DNA of 64,000 bases from JANQTF01 sp041741415. Lineage in GTDB: Bacteria > Bacteroidota > Bacteroidia > J057. A program made the position numbers and the translations under genes. Below the pieces are notes generated by a model, which made no database searches, had not been told where the DNA came from, and was given only the letters and a program-made list of their open reading frames with translations. Positions 26,347 through 34,164 of the stretch are shown in pieces. The stretch spans positions 1 to 64,000 of the forward strand of contig JBGSKC010000021.1 of NCBI GenBank assembly GCA_041741415.1, given 5' to 3'. Each line of letters opens with the position of its first letter. The first letter of the stretch is position 1.

Positions 26347-27147
26347 ATGATCCCACCTAGTACCTACCCCGTTTCGCTTTTGTTGTTCCTGATGGTGTCT
26401 GTCTGGAGCCAGTCTCTCCTGGGCCAGGACGGTCCGCCGCCGCTCAGGATCGGGCTGGGTTTAACAGGGACGGCCTACCGGGGCGACCTCACCACAGAGC
26501 CAAATTCGCTATGGCGGGCAGAACCGGGCGGAAATTTATCGGTGGACATTCACACCCAACGTCCGTTGCGGCTGCAGTTTCAGCTGGGATTCGGCGGCTT
26601 TTCTGAGCAGGCGGATGCCCCGCTGCCGCTGGCTCCGGAGGGGATAGTACCCAACCGGTTTGTGCGGACTTCCTTTTTCTACACCGATGTCCGGCTCCAG
26701 TATCGCTTTTTGCGGCAGGCCCGGATCCAGCCCTATGTTGCGGCGGGCGCGGGCCTGTTTTCGTTTCAGCCCCGGGACGCGCAGGGGAATTTTCTGGGGG
26801 AAAACTTTTTTTCCCGTCTGCCGGAGGAATCCTACCTGACTTTGCTGGCCTCGGTGCCGGTGTCGGCGGGGGCGGAGTGGCATTTCAGCCAATGGGGCGG
26901 ACTGGGCCTGGAATACACCTACCGGATGACCGGCAGCGATTACCTCGACAACATTGGCCTGCTGGGCGAAGCCCCGGGCAACGACCGCCTGCACAGCCTT
27001 CAGGTAAAGCTGTTGCTGGTGGTGGGGCGTGAGCCTGCTGCACCTTCCGTGATGCCGCAGCCCGTGGAAATTCCTGCGGAGATTGTGGAAGAAGCGCCTG
27101 CGCCGGTTTATTACCGGTACCGGGATGGGCAGGTGAGGGAGAGGTAG
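26347..27147 (+). CDS. Outer-membrane beta-barrel protein, paralogue without LysM
   Basis: 266 residues. A signal peptide is followed by the same barrel pattern as the preceding gene (LRIGLGLTGTAYRGDL, LQFQLGFGGFSEQAD, IQPYVAAGAGLFSFQP, LGLEYTYRMTGSDYLDNIG), so the pair arose by tandem duplication. It ends with a short linker (EEAPAPVYYRYRDG) where the neighbour continues into LysM, so the LysM part may have been lost. The last 37 nt overlap the convergent broken Fic gene. A rearrangement at this point is possible (see findings). Confidence 0.78.
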   Translation: MIPPSTYPVSLLLFLMVSVWSQSLLGQDGPPPLRIGLGLTGTAYRGDLTTEPNSLWRAEPGGNLSVDIHTQRPLRLQFQLGFGGFSEQADAPLPLAPEGIVPNRFVRTSFFYTDVRLQYRFLRQARIQPYVAAGAGLFSFQPRDAQGNFLGENFFSRLPEESYLTLLASVPVSAGAEWHFSQWGGLGLEYTYRMTGSDYLDNIGLLGEAPGNDRLHSLQVKLLLVVGREPAAPSVMPQPVEIPAEIVEEAPAPVYYRYRDGQVRER

Positions 27148-27785
27148 GGGGTGAGCTCGCAACTTTCCACATACTTGCTGACGATTTGATCAAAAGTGCT
27201 ATCAGGCATCGAATCAATTTGACGCAGCGTAGCCGCAAGGAATTGCGCCATAGCAAACTGGAAGCCTCCTTTGGAAATATTCTTTTTCCTGATTTGCCCC
27301 GCGAAGTCATACAGTCCCCCAAACAAGTATCCATGTATCTGCTGCAGCCCTTTGGTGGTTCCAACCTCAATGCTGTCGATAAAGGTGCTGTCAAACAACG
27401 CGTAGGCCTTTGTTTTGCTCTTCCCGTCTATGCTGTCTTCACTGTAGGTAAACCATTCAATAAACCGGTTGGCCTTTTTGGAGGGAAACTCTTTTCCTAG
27501 GGCAATGATTCCGTTATAGTCGAGCACATCTGCCAACCACCGCTTTCCGTCGGGTGCCAGGATTTTCAACTGGGTAGTGGCACTACCCAGTTGACTGCCT
27601 TCCTTTTTCAGTTTGGCTTTCAGGTATTTCCAATAGTTACGCGTTTTGGCATAGTCTGTATGGCCGGTGAGCACAGCCACAATATCCAGCACAGAAAACA
27701 CCCACCTGGCATTGGGTTCGTCCCAGAGAGCGCGCACCTCCCGGTCATCAAAAAAACGGATGGATATTTTCTGCGGTTCCTTCAT
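27111..27785 (-). pseudogene. Truncated BRO-N/Fic-domain protein
   Basis: 224 residues remain. Residues about 10-115 are a BRO-N/antirepressor-like domain (RFFDDREVRALWDEPNARWVFSVLDI broken here as RFFDDREVRALW and WVFSVLDIVAVLTGHTD; WLADVLDYNGIIALGKEFPS). Residues about 145-208 are the N-terminal half of a Fic domain: QIHGYLFGGLYDFAGQIRK, NISKGGFQFAMAQFLAATL, MPDSTFDQIVSKYVE. In intact Fic proteins this is followed by the catalytic HPFxEGNGR. Here it runs into an unrelated tail of 17 residues and stops. The AMPylation/phosphocholine-transfer centre is missing, so the protein is probably inactive or only binds DNA. It lies 34 nt after the macro-domain gene. Confidence 0.75.
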
Positions 27786-27819
27786 GCAATTTCTCCTTCA
27801 TCTTCCCCTGATCAACCCC

Positions 27820-28863
27820 TCACCCTATCGCCGCAACGAGCTCATCCACCAGTTTCATTCTTCGCTCCGGATACGGATTCAGCATTTTGATGGCCAGTTC
27901 CCAGAGGGCGTGCTCCCTCGGCGATTGTGGTGCGTCGGAAAAAACGACGATCACGATTCTGTGCAGGCAACTGCCGATGGCTGTCAGTTGGATGAGGCTT
28001 TCGTCGATGGAAATGGCCAGAATGGCTTTTTCAAAGGCGAGCCGCAGCTCCGGATTGTTGTGTGTTCTGGCGATGTTGGCATAGCCCGCACCCAGCAGGG
28101 GCAGCGCCAGGGCTTCGATCTGCCGTGCCCGGGCTTCGGCAAATACTTTGCCCAGCACAATCGGAATCCCCTGCACCGGCGTGTTGATGTAGCGGCCTTT
28201 TTGCGACTCGTCTTCGCTCAGGTCCCGGGTGGTAACAGCAAAAAGAAGCCCTTCCAAATGATGATCATTCTCCGGCAGACGCACAAAATGGGAAGTGCCC
28301 AGCCCGGCATCTTTCGGCCTGTCACTGATTTTCCACACCGCATTCACCTCGTCGAGGATGGAGCGGCCATTGGTTTTCAGGTTCCAGAGCGCACCCATCA
28401 CGCCATTCGGGCTGCTTTGGTAGAGGTCGAAATCCTGATTAGACCCCACCACGATGCTCATGTGCCGGATGTCGGAGATGTTGCCGAACACCAGATGGAG
28501 ATAGGATTGGGAGGAATCGATGAAATAGGGATCGACCATTTCGCGGAAATGCCCGGTAAACTCCGGATATGGCCACTTGCTGATTGCGGGCTTTTCAGGC
28601 TGCGCCGGAGCTGCGGGCTGGCTCACCTGTTCCCTGGCCCTGAAGGCGAGGTCCACGAGCACCTTGCGGATTTTGTTCTTCTCGACATTTTTCTCCTCCT
28701 CTTTGATGAGCCCCATGCTCTGGTTCTGGCTCAGCTCGGCGAGGCGCGATTTCAGGATCAGGAGGGTGCTGAATGAATCCTCTTCATGACCCAGCACCGC
28801 GAGGAGCGAGTCTGATGCTTTCTCCAGCCTGTCGTGGCTGATGTGATCGAGTATTTCCTCCAT
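27820..28863 (-). CDS. Effector-associated-like domain fused to macro-like domain
   Basis: 347 residues. Residues 1-80 are helical and read like an effector-associated (EAD-type) adaptor domain of bacterial conflict systems: LEKASDSLLAVLGH, LLILKSRLAELSQNQSMGL and EKNKIRKVLVDLAFRARE. A Pro/Ala linker (about 85-100) follows. Residues about 125-330 resemble a macro domain: VFGNISDIRHMSIVVGSNQD, SSPNGVMGALW, and the loop ALALPLLGAGYANIARTHN, which would bind ADP-ribose or a nucleotide. No signal peptide. In known systems EADs recruit effectors to NTPase sensors by self-type pairing; no such partner is in the window. The assignment is by eye and should be treated as a strong guess. Confidence 0.6.
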   Translation of the reverse strand: MEEILDHISHDRLEKASDSLLAVLGHEEDSFSTLLILKSRLAELSQNQSMGLIKEEEKNVEKNKIRKVLVDLAFRAREQVSQPAAPAQPEKPAISKWPYPEFTGHFREMVDPYFIDSSQSYLHLVFGNISDIRHMSIVVGSNQDFDLYQSSPNGVMGALWNLKTNGRSILDEVNAVWKISDRPKDAGLGTSHFVRLPENDHHLEGLLFAVTTRDLSEDESQKGRYINTPVQGIPIVLGKVFAEARARQIEALALPLLGAGYANIARTHNNPELRLAFEKAILAISIDESLIQLTAIGSCLHRIVIVVFSDAPQSPREHALWELAIKMLNPYPERRMKLVDELVAAIG

Positions 28864-29039
28864 GATCTGCCTGGTCCTGATAATGGTTCGATGACTGTAT
28901 GCCGGCCATTCAGTCCTGAATCAAAGTCCAATATACAGCAACATTTTGCCTGACGGGAAGCAGTGATCCCCGGAAAAGAACTAAATGCCTGACGATAAAG
29001 ATATGATCCGAAAAAACGGCCTCGATTCGTCCCCATTTG

Positions 29040-29546
29040 CTACAAAGTGATGCGCCCTTTCAGCTCATCCAGTTCTTTTGCGGGCAGCCTTGGGTTACAT
29101 TTTTCCAGCTTCTCCACCATGTCAAGCAAGGAAGAAGGTGCAACGGCTCCTCCTTCCCTGATCTGATCGAAAGCCCAAGTGCTTCCGTGCACCTCCAGCG
29201 TTCGCCTGATAGCCTCCGAGCGTAAATCCTTGTCACCGGTGATCAGTACACATTTCAGTTGAATCGCTTTGAGAAGAATAGATTTATCGGTGATACGCTT
29301 CAGGTTCACCTGGGTCGGGAGTTGCATAGCGTCGTACAACTCTTGATTTGTCAGTTCAAGCACCCGAAGTTTCCCTGCATGAACCTCTGATTCCACCACA
29401 AGCAGCTGATCAGGCTTCCTGATTTCAGCGAGCACTAAATCCGTGGTACAAACTTCATAGTTCAGATCAAGAAATGCAGAAAGCGCACCAGAATCGCATA
29501 GGTCGATCAAGACGTTTGTGTTGGCAATGAGTAACCTGAAGTTCAT
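29040..29546 (-). CDS. PIN-domain protein, partner of the XRE-ImmA regulator
   Basis: 168 residues from MNFRLLIANTNVLIDL (29546). This ATG overlaps the stop of the XRE-ImmA gene (ATGA at 29543-29546), which fixes the start. The order and key sites are those of PIN ribonucleases paired with XRE-ImmA proteins: LVLAEIRKPDQ, ITDKSILLKAI, LITGDKDLRSEAI, and a C-terminal KCNPRLPAKELDELK. The first metal-binding aspartate (usually DTNVLID) is Asn9 here (IANTNVLID). This may weaken or abolish RNase activity. It probably is, or was, the toxin of a type II toxin-antitoxin module. Confidence 0.78.
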   Translation of the reverse strand: MNFRLLIANTNVLIDLCDSGALSAFLDLNYEVCTTDLVLAEIRKPDQLLVVESEVHAGKLRVLELTNQELYDAMQLPTQVNLKRITDKSILLKAIQLKCVLITGDKDLRSEAIRRTLEVHGSTWAFDQIREGGAVAPSSLLDMVEKLEKCNPRLPAKELDELKGRITL

Positions 29547-30598
29547 GCAGGCTGCAGGATTTTTTCTCTGATCTCCCCCATAGTAAGGTTGGTGAGCCGG
29601 GCTGCTTCGGCGAGGCTGATGCGCTCTTCGGCAAGGGCGCGATACCACATCAGTTCAAACCGGTTGGCCTGCTCTGCTGCAGGATAAGTTCCGGGCTCGT
29701 CCTGGTAGTAGCCCCGGGCCCGATATTGCCGGTGGTAGCGGGTGTAAACGTGCTCCGAGATCAATCCTGCCTGCCTGGCCCGGGCAAAAATAGCTGCAAT
29801 TGAAATCCCCCATTCAGATTTAACAAGCTGTAGTTCAGGCAAATAGAAATTTGTCCGGTGCATTTTCAGGATCTCCTTTGCCTGTGAAGCTGGTAGCAAA
29901 ACTGCACCAGCGAAGATATGACAATAATTTTCCCGCTCTTTTTCGGGCAAATCATCCGGAAATACCAGCAAGTGGTGGGCAAGTTCGTGAAGGGCGGTAA
30001 AGCGCCGTCGGCACACCTCAAACGCCATATTTACCACAATGACCCGGTGCTGTCCTGCATTTGCCTTAAGCCCATCGAATGCAAGCGGAGCCTCAATACC
30101 GATCACTTTATAGCCATGATCTTCCAGCATTCGCATCACGCCGGGAATCGGATCCTGTCCGAGGTTCCAGTCGCGGCGTAATGCCTCAGCAGCCATTTCG
30201 GCATCTTCAGAGTTGCGTACCAGCCCGTCGAACGAAAAGTGACGGGGAAGCTTTTCCTCTCCGAGCAGGTGTTCCAGCTCCAGATACCGGCCCAGGATTT
30301 CAGTGCATTTTTCAATAACCGATGCTTGCTCCGATTGGGTGACGCGAGTCCGCTTGCGAAATTCAATCTCAGACAAGCCTGGAAAAGGCGCAGGTTCAGA
30401 GAAGAAAAAATCTACAGGCACATTCAGCACATGTGCGATGGCAATCAGGTTCTTGCTGTTAGGCAGTGCGGTCCCCTGCTCGTACTTGTGCAGTGCCTGC
30501 CGGGTAAGGGTTCCTTCCAGCGCATCAGCCAGCTTCTGGAGGGATAGCCCTGCCATGGTTCGTGCTGCGACCAGGCGTTTTCCAAAGAGTAGAGACAT
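29543..30598 (-). CDS. XRE-family regulator with ImmA/IrrE metallopeptidase domain
   Basis: 351 residues. An XRE helix-turn-helix (about 5-62: LVAARTMAGLSLQKLADALE, ALHKYEQGTALPNSKNL) is followed by an ImmA/IrrE zinc peptidase domain with HELAHH starting at residue 204 (His204, Glu205, His208). A C-terminal helical region (AEERISLAEAARLTNLTMGE) resembles a second HTH. Proteins of this design act as antitoxin/repressors or as protease-controlled regulators. It is translationally coupled to the PIN gene and carries an inverted repeat, GTTGACA-N22-TGTCAAC, right upstream, consistent with autoregulation. Confidence 0.85.
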   Translation of the reverse strand: MSLLFGKRLVAARTMAGLSLQKLADALEGTLTRQALHKYEQGTALPNSKNLIAIAHVLNVPVDFFFSEPAPFPGLSEIEFRKRTRVTQSEQASVIEKCTEILGRYLELEHLLGEEKLPRHFSFDGLVRNSEDAEMAAEALRRDWNLGQDPIPGVMRMLEDHGYKVIGIEAPLAFDGLKANAGQHRVIVVNMAFEVCRRRFTALHELAHHLLVFPDDLPEKERENYCHIFAGAVLLPASQAKEILKMHRTNFYLPELQLVKSEWGISIAAIFARARQAGLISEHVYTRYHRQYRARGYYQDEPGTYPAAEQANRFELMWYRALAEERISLAEAARLTNLTMGEIREKILQPA

Positions 30599-30603
30599 AG
30601 ATC

Positions 30604-30639
30604 GTTGACATTCAAAAAATAAACAGGAAATTTGTCAAC
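30604..30639 (-). promoter_or_regulatory. Operator-like inverted repeat upstream of XRE-ImmA
   Basis: GTTGACA (30604-30610) and TGTCAAC (30633-30639) are perfect 7-bp half sites separated by 22 nt, beginning 5 nt before the start codon. The A/T-rich spacer contains a TATTTTTTG promoter-like element on the minus strand. Half sites centred 29 nt apart, about three helical turns, fit binding of a dimer or tetramer of the XRE protein. Confidence 0.5.
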
Positions 30640-30896
30640 TAACATACGAAGAAGAAAAGGAACCTGCTTTAACTATTTTTTCATCCATTTTCCTGCTCAC
30701 TTATTTCCCGAAATAAACATTCAGTTCAGGAATACACACCCATACTTTTTCAATATGCCCAAATCTGTTACTTCGAAAAAGTAAATGGATGAAATTTGAC
30801 TCACCTGTTTGGAAGGTTTCATTTTTTTTTCACCTTGTTGCCAGCTTATCCCCGGCGGCTGTTCAAAAGCCGGGACACCCTTATCTTCCTTACATC
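30640..30896. other. Divergent intergenic region
   Basis: AT-rich DNA between the XRE-ImmA gene and the cysteine-module lipoprotein. It contains a perfect short palindrome, TTATTTC-CC-GAAATAA (30701-30716), and an imperfect TTACTT/AAGTAA pair near 30770. Either may be a regulatory site for the lipoprotein gene. No small gene is evident. Confidence 0.4.
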
Positions 30897-31745
30897 ATGA
30901 CCAACTTCAAGTGGCTTCCTGCCCTTCTGGGCCTCTTTTTGTTTGCCTGCCAACCCGGCATGAACCTGGATTCTCAAGCTGTGGCAGAGCCAACCCCCGA
31001 CTTTCAGGAAGAACTGGCGCTCCTCTCCGACATTCCAGCCTTCACCAGCAACTCTTCGCTCGCCGGACTTCCTCTGCCAGATCATTCGCGAATCACCCTC
31101 TCAGCGGACAAACAAAGTATCACCTTTGACTTTCCGGAGGGGGTTTACTTTGTGCAGGAAGATGCCGAAGGAAAACCCAGCCTTCACACCACCATTACTT
31201 ATACCTGCAACTGCTCCGCAAGTGAAGGGGGCTGCACCGTGATTCATGCCGGGGGCGACTTTGGCTGCCTGCACGGGAGTTGCCAGGGAAGTTGCACAGG
31301 AACCTACAGCGACGACGGCGGCAACCCGCAAAAAGACGCGCTTACAGGCAGCTTCCTCGATCTCAACAAGGGAGTTTCCTTTCTTCGCAGCAACGAGGCA
31401 GTTGGGGCCCTGTTTGCTTTTCGCCCCTTCATGCTGGCCTTGCCCGAGGCTGCCGAAGGCCGCACCATGCTTTCCCTGCATCAGGTGGCCGCGCTGACCC
31501 AGGGCCATGCCGGTCCCTCCCGGGTGGTGGGGATTAATTTCTATGGAACCCTCGCGGGCATCAGCCTGCCAGAATCCTACCTGGCTACGCTGCCTCATGC
31601 AGAACTGCTGCAAACTGTTACCTGTGCCTGCGGTGCCGGAACCGGCTGCGTCTTGCGGGAAGGTGAAGGAGTTGCCATCTGTGTGGGCGGGAATTGTTCC
31701 TCCTGCGCCATGACAGTGGAGGAGGGAGGCCCGGGGAAAGACTGA
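30897..31745 (+). CDS. Lipoprotein with two six-cysteine modules
   Basis: 282 residues from MTNFKWLPALLG (30897). The frame extends 36 codons upstream, but the signal peptide with lipobox FLFAC (lipidated Cys18) supports this start. The mature part holds two related cysteine modules, around residues 104-134 and near the C-terminus (about 242-272). Both follow C-x-C-x5/6-C-x10-C-x4-C-x2/3-C. The region between them is beta-rich and includes FLDLNKGVSFLRSNEAVG and VVGINFYGTLAGISLPESYL. I know no named family with this pattern. Disulfide knots or metal binding are possible. Confidence 0.75.
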   Translation: MTNFKWLPALLGLFLFACQPGMNLDSQAVAEPTPDFQEELALLSDIPAFTSNSSLAGLPLPDHSRITLSADKQSITFDFPEGVYFVQEDAEGKPSLHTTITYTCNCSASEGGCTVIHAGGDFGCLHGSCQGSCTGTYSDDGGNPQKDALTGSFLDLNKGVSFLRSNEAVGALFAFRPFMLALPEAAEGRTMLSLHQVAALTQGHAGPSRVVGINFYGTLAGISLPESYLATLPHAELLQTVTCACGAGTGCVLREGEGVAICVGGNCSSCAMTVEEGGPGKD

Positions 31746-31772
31746 CAGGGGTCGGAGTGTTCGCCGCCGTTT

Positions 31773-31836
31773 AATCCGCAAAATTTGCGTGAATATTGCG
31801 GATCAATCCGCAGAATTTGCGTTAATTTTGCGGATA
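31773..31836. repeat. Tandem 32-bp palindromic repeat
   Basis: Two adjacent 32-bp units (31773-31804 and 31805-31836) are identical at 28 of 32 positions. Each is itself an inverted repeat: ATCCGCAAAAT or ATCCGCAGAAT on the left and ATATTGCGGAT or ATTTTGCGGAT on the right. The array ends 15 nt before the ATG of the AAA/DUF4143 ATPase, so it is probably an operator or a hairpin in the leader. Confidence 0.7.
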
Positions 31837-31851
31837 GCTATTTTTCCACCC

Positions 31852-32982
31852 ATGATTCAACGCAGCATTCTCTCCCAAATCACCAGCGACCTGCAATCTT
31901 CCGGCAAGATCGTCGTGTTGTATGGCCCGCGCCAGGTGGGCAAAACCACCCTTGCGCGGCAGGTCATCAGCCAGTTGCCATACAGCAGCATTGAAATCAA
32001 CGCCGACTCCTTTCCCTACAACGACCTTTTTTCAAGCAGAGATTTGCGCAAAATGCAATCGGTCATCGGGGCACATGAACTGCTCTTCCTCGACGAGGCG
32101 CAGAACATCCCCGACATCGGCATTAACCTCAAAATTCTGCACGATTCCATGCCAGCCCTGAAAATCATCGCAACCGGTTCATCCTCTTTCGAACTGGCCA
32201 ACCGCCTGCGTGAACCCCTCACCGGGAGAACCTGGACCCACACCCTGTATCCCATTGCTGTGGAGGAACTTGCCCGAACTCACACCCCCTTTCAGCTTGG
32301 GCAGGAGCTCGACCATTTTCTCCGCTTCGGGATGTACCCCGATGTGCTTCAGGCACCCGACGAGCCCGCCAAAATGCGGCAGCTTCGTGAACTGGCCACT
32401 GCTTATCTCTACAAAGATGTTCTTCAGCTCAGCAATATCCGCCACTCCGACAAAATCGTGCGCCTGCTCAAATTGCTCGCCTTCCAGATCGGGTCGCCGG
32501 TGTCGCTGCATGAGCTGGGGCAGTCGCTGGAAATGAATCACGAAACCGTGAGCCACTATATAGACCTTCTGGAAAAGGGCTTTGTGTTGTTCCGGCTTTC
32601 CGGCTACAGCAGGAACCTGCGCAAGGAGGTGACCAAAATGAACAAAATCTATTTTTGCGACCTCGGCATCCGCAACACGCTCATCGAAAATTTCAACCCG
32701 CTTACCCTGCGTTCCGACCTGGGAGCGCTGTGGGAGAATTTTCTTGTGCTGGAGAGGCGCAAGAAAATGGCCTACCAGCGCCTGCATGGTAACACCTATT
32801 TCTGGCGAACCTACACCGGTGCCGAACTGGACTACGTGGAAGAGCGGGACGGGCAGTTGCTTGGTTTTGAATTTAAGTGGAAAAATGCCAAAGCCAAAGC
32901 CCCTGCCACCTGGCTCGAGACCTATCCTGAAAGTTCCTTTGAGGTCATCAACCAGGAGAATTTTGTGGAGTTTGTGAGTTGA
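31852..32982 (+). CDS. AAA ATPase with DUF4143 domain
   Basis: 376 residues from MIQRSILSQITSDL (31852); the upstream extension runs through the repeat array. The AAA_14 P-loop domain has Walker A GPRQVGKTTLARQV and Walker B LLFLDEAQNIPDI. The C-terminal DUF4143 part includes a winged-helix (LHELGQSLEMNHETVSHYID) and a nuclease-like end (TGAELDYVEERDGQLLGFEFKW, with an E-x-K near GFEFKW). Such proteins are abundant, mobile and linked to defence or stress, but no biochemical function is established. It is a single gene between the cysteine lipoprotein and the broken aldo/keto reductase. Confidence 0.88.
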   Translation: MIQRSILSQITSDLQSSGKIVVLYGPRQVGKTTLARQVISQLPYSSIEINADSFPYNDLFSSRDLRKMQSVIGAHELLFLDEAQNIPDIGINLKILHDSMPALKIIATGSSSFELANRLREPLTGRTWTHTLYPIAVEELARTHTPFQLGQELDHFLRFGMYPDVLQAPDEPAKMRQLRELATAYLYKDVLQLSNIRHSDKIVRLLKLLAFQIGSPVSLHELGQSLEMNHETVSHYIDLLEKGFVLFRLSGYSRNLRKEVTKMNKIYFCDLGIRNTLIENFNPLTLRSDLGALWENFLVLERRKKMAYQRLHGNTYFWRTYTGAELDYVEERDGQLLGFEFKWKNAKAKAPATWLETYPESSFEVINQENFVEFVS

Positions 32983-33087
32983 GGGGGCAGAACCTCCAAG
33001 GCTGACTTCTGACAAGGCTCAGCCTCTTCCCCGGCCAATTGCACCCCTCCCCAAATTTCCCCATCTTCCCCTCCAACCTCCACCTCA

Positions 33088-34095
33088 ATGAAATTCAAAT
33101 TCCTCGGCCACACAGGCCTCCGCGTATCTGAGCTCTGCCTCGGCACCATGACCTTCGGCGAAGACTGGGGCTGGGGCGCCGACAAAGCCACCTGCCAGCA
33201 CATGCTCCACGATTTCCTGGATGCAGGCGGTAATTTCATCGACACCGCCAATTACTACACCCAGGGAAACAGCGAGCGTATCCTCGGCGAACTCACCGCC
33301 GGTATCCGCAACGAACTGGTCATCGCCACCAAATACACGCTCATGACCAACCCGAAGGATGTCAACTCCGGCGGGAACCAGCGAAAAAACATGGTCCTGG
33401 CCCTTGAAGCCAGCCTCAAACGGCTCAATACTGACTAAATCGACCTGTACTGGGTTCACGTCTGGGATTACCGCACCCCCATCGAAGAAACCCTCTACGG
33501 CCTGAAGCTGCTCGTGGACTCCGGCAAAGTGCTGCACCTCGGCATCTCCGACGCCCCGGCCTGGGTCGTGGCCAAAGGCAACACCACCGCCGACCACCGG
33601 TATTTCCCCCGCTTTCAGGCGATGCAGCTGGAATACAGCCTTGTTGAACGCAACATTGAGCGGGAACATCTTCCCCTCGCTGCTGCCGAATGCCTCACCA
33701 CCCTGGCTTGGAGCCCCCTCGGCAGCGGACTACTCACCGGCAAATACAGCGAAGGACATTCCGCCGAAAAACGCCTCAAGGAAGGCCACTCCCGCTTTTC
33801 AGAGCGAAACCTCGCCATCACAGACAAGCTCGTGGCCATCGCCCGCGAACTGGGCCAAAGCCCGTCGGTGGTGGCTCTCTCCTGGCTGCGCAGCAAGCCT
33901 GGCGTGATTCCCATTATCGGAGCCCGGAAAGCGGAACAACTGCGCGACAACCTGCAAAGCGCCAGCTTCGACCTGCCCGAGGCCGCCCTCCGCGAACTGG
34001 ATGCCGCCAGCAGCATCCCTTTCGGCTTCCCCCGCGATTTCATCGACTCCAAAGCCGTGCAGGACCGGCTGGTGGGAGAGTTTGACGTCAGCTGA
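33088..34095 (+). pseudogene. Aldo/keto reductase interrupted by one in-frame stop
   Basis: The frame codes for a complete aldo/keto reductase (336 codons) except for TAA at 33436-33438. Upstream parts are intact: LGHTGLRVSELCLGTMTFG, the catalytic Asp/Tyr in FIDTANYYTQGNSE, and Lys in VIATKYTLM. The frame continues after the stop with IDLYWVHVWDYRTPIEETL (catalytic His) through GVIPIIGARKAEQLRDNL (NADP site). The family has Tyr at the interrupted position (TDYIDLY), so TAC to TAA explains it. Expected activity is NADPH-dependent reduction of carbonyls. It is either a recent pseudogene or a sequencing error. Truncated protein from the first part: 116 residues. Confidence 0.85.
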
Positions 34096-34112
34096 TTGCC
34101 CCCTAAACGCAA

Positions 34113-34140
34113 GGAGGCTGCCGGTCACCCGGCAGCCTCC
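34113..34140. terminator. Convergent hairpin terminator
   Basis: GGAGGCTGCCGG (34113-34124) and CCGGCAGCCTCC (34129-34140) form a perfect 12-bp stem with a 4-nt loop. It lies between the aldo/keto reductase and the giant malectin gene, 24 nt past the stop of the latter, and could serve both strands. Confidence 0.65.
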
Positions 34141-34164
34141 TGTTTCATGTCAGGGCTACTCTCC

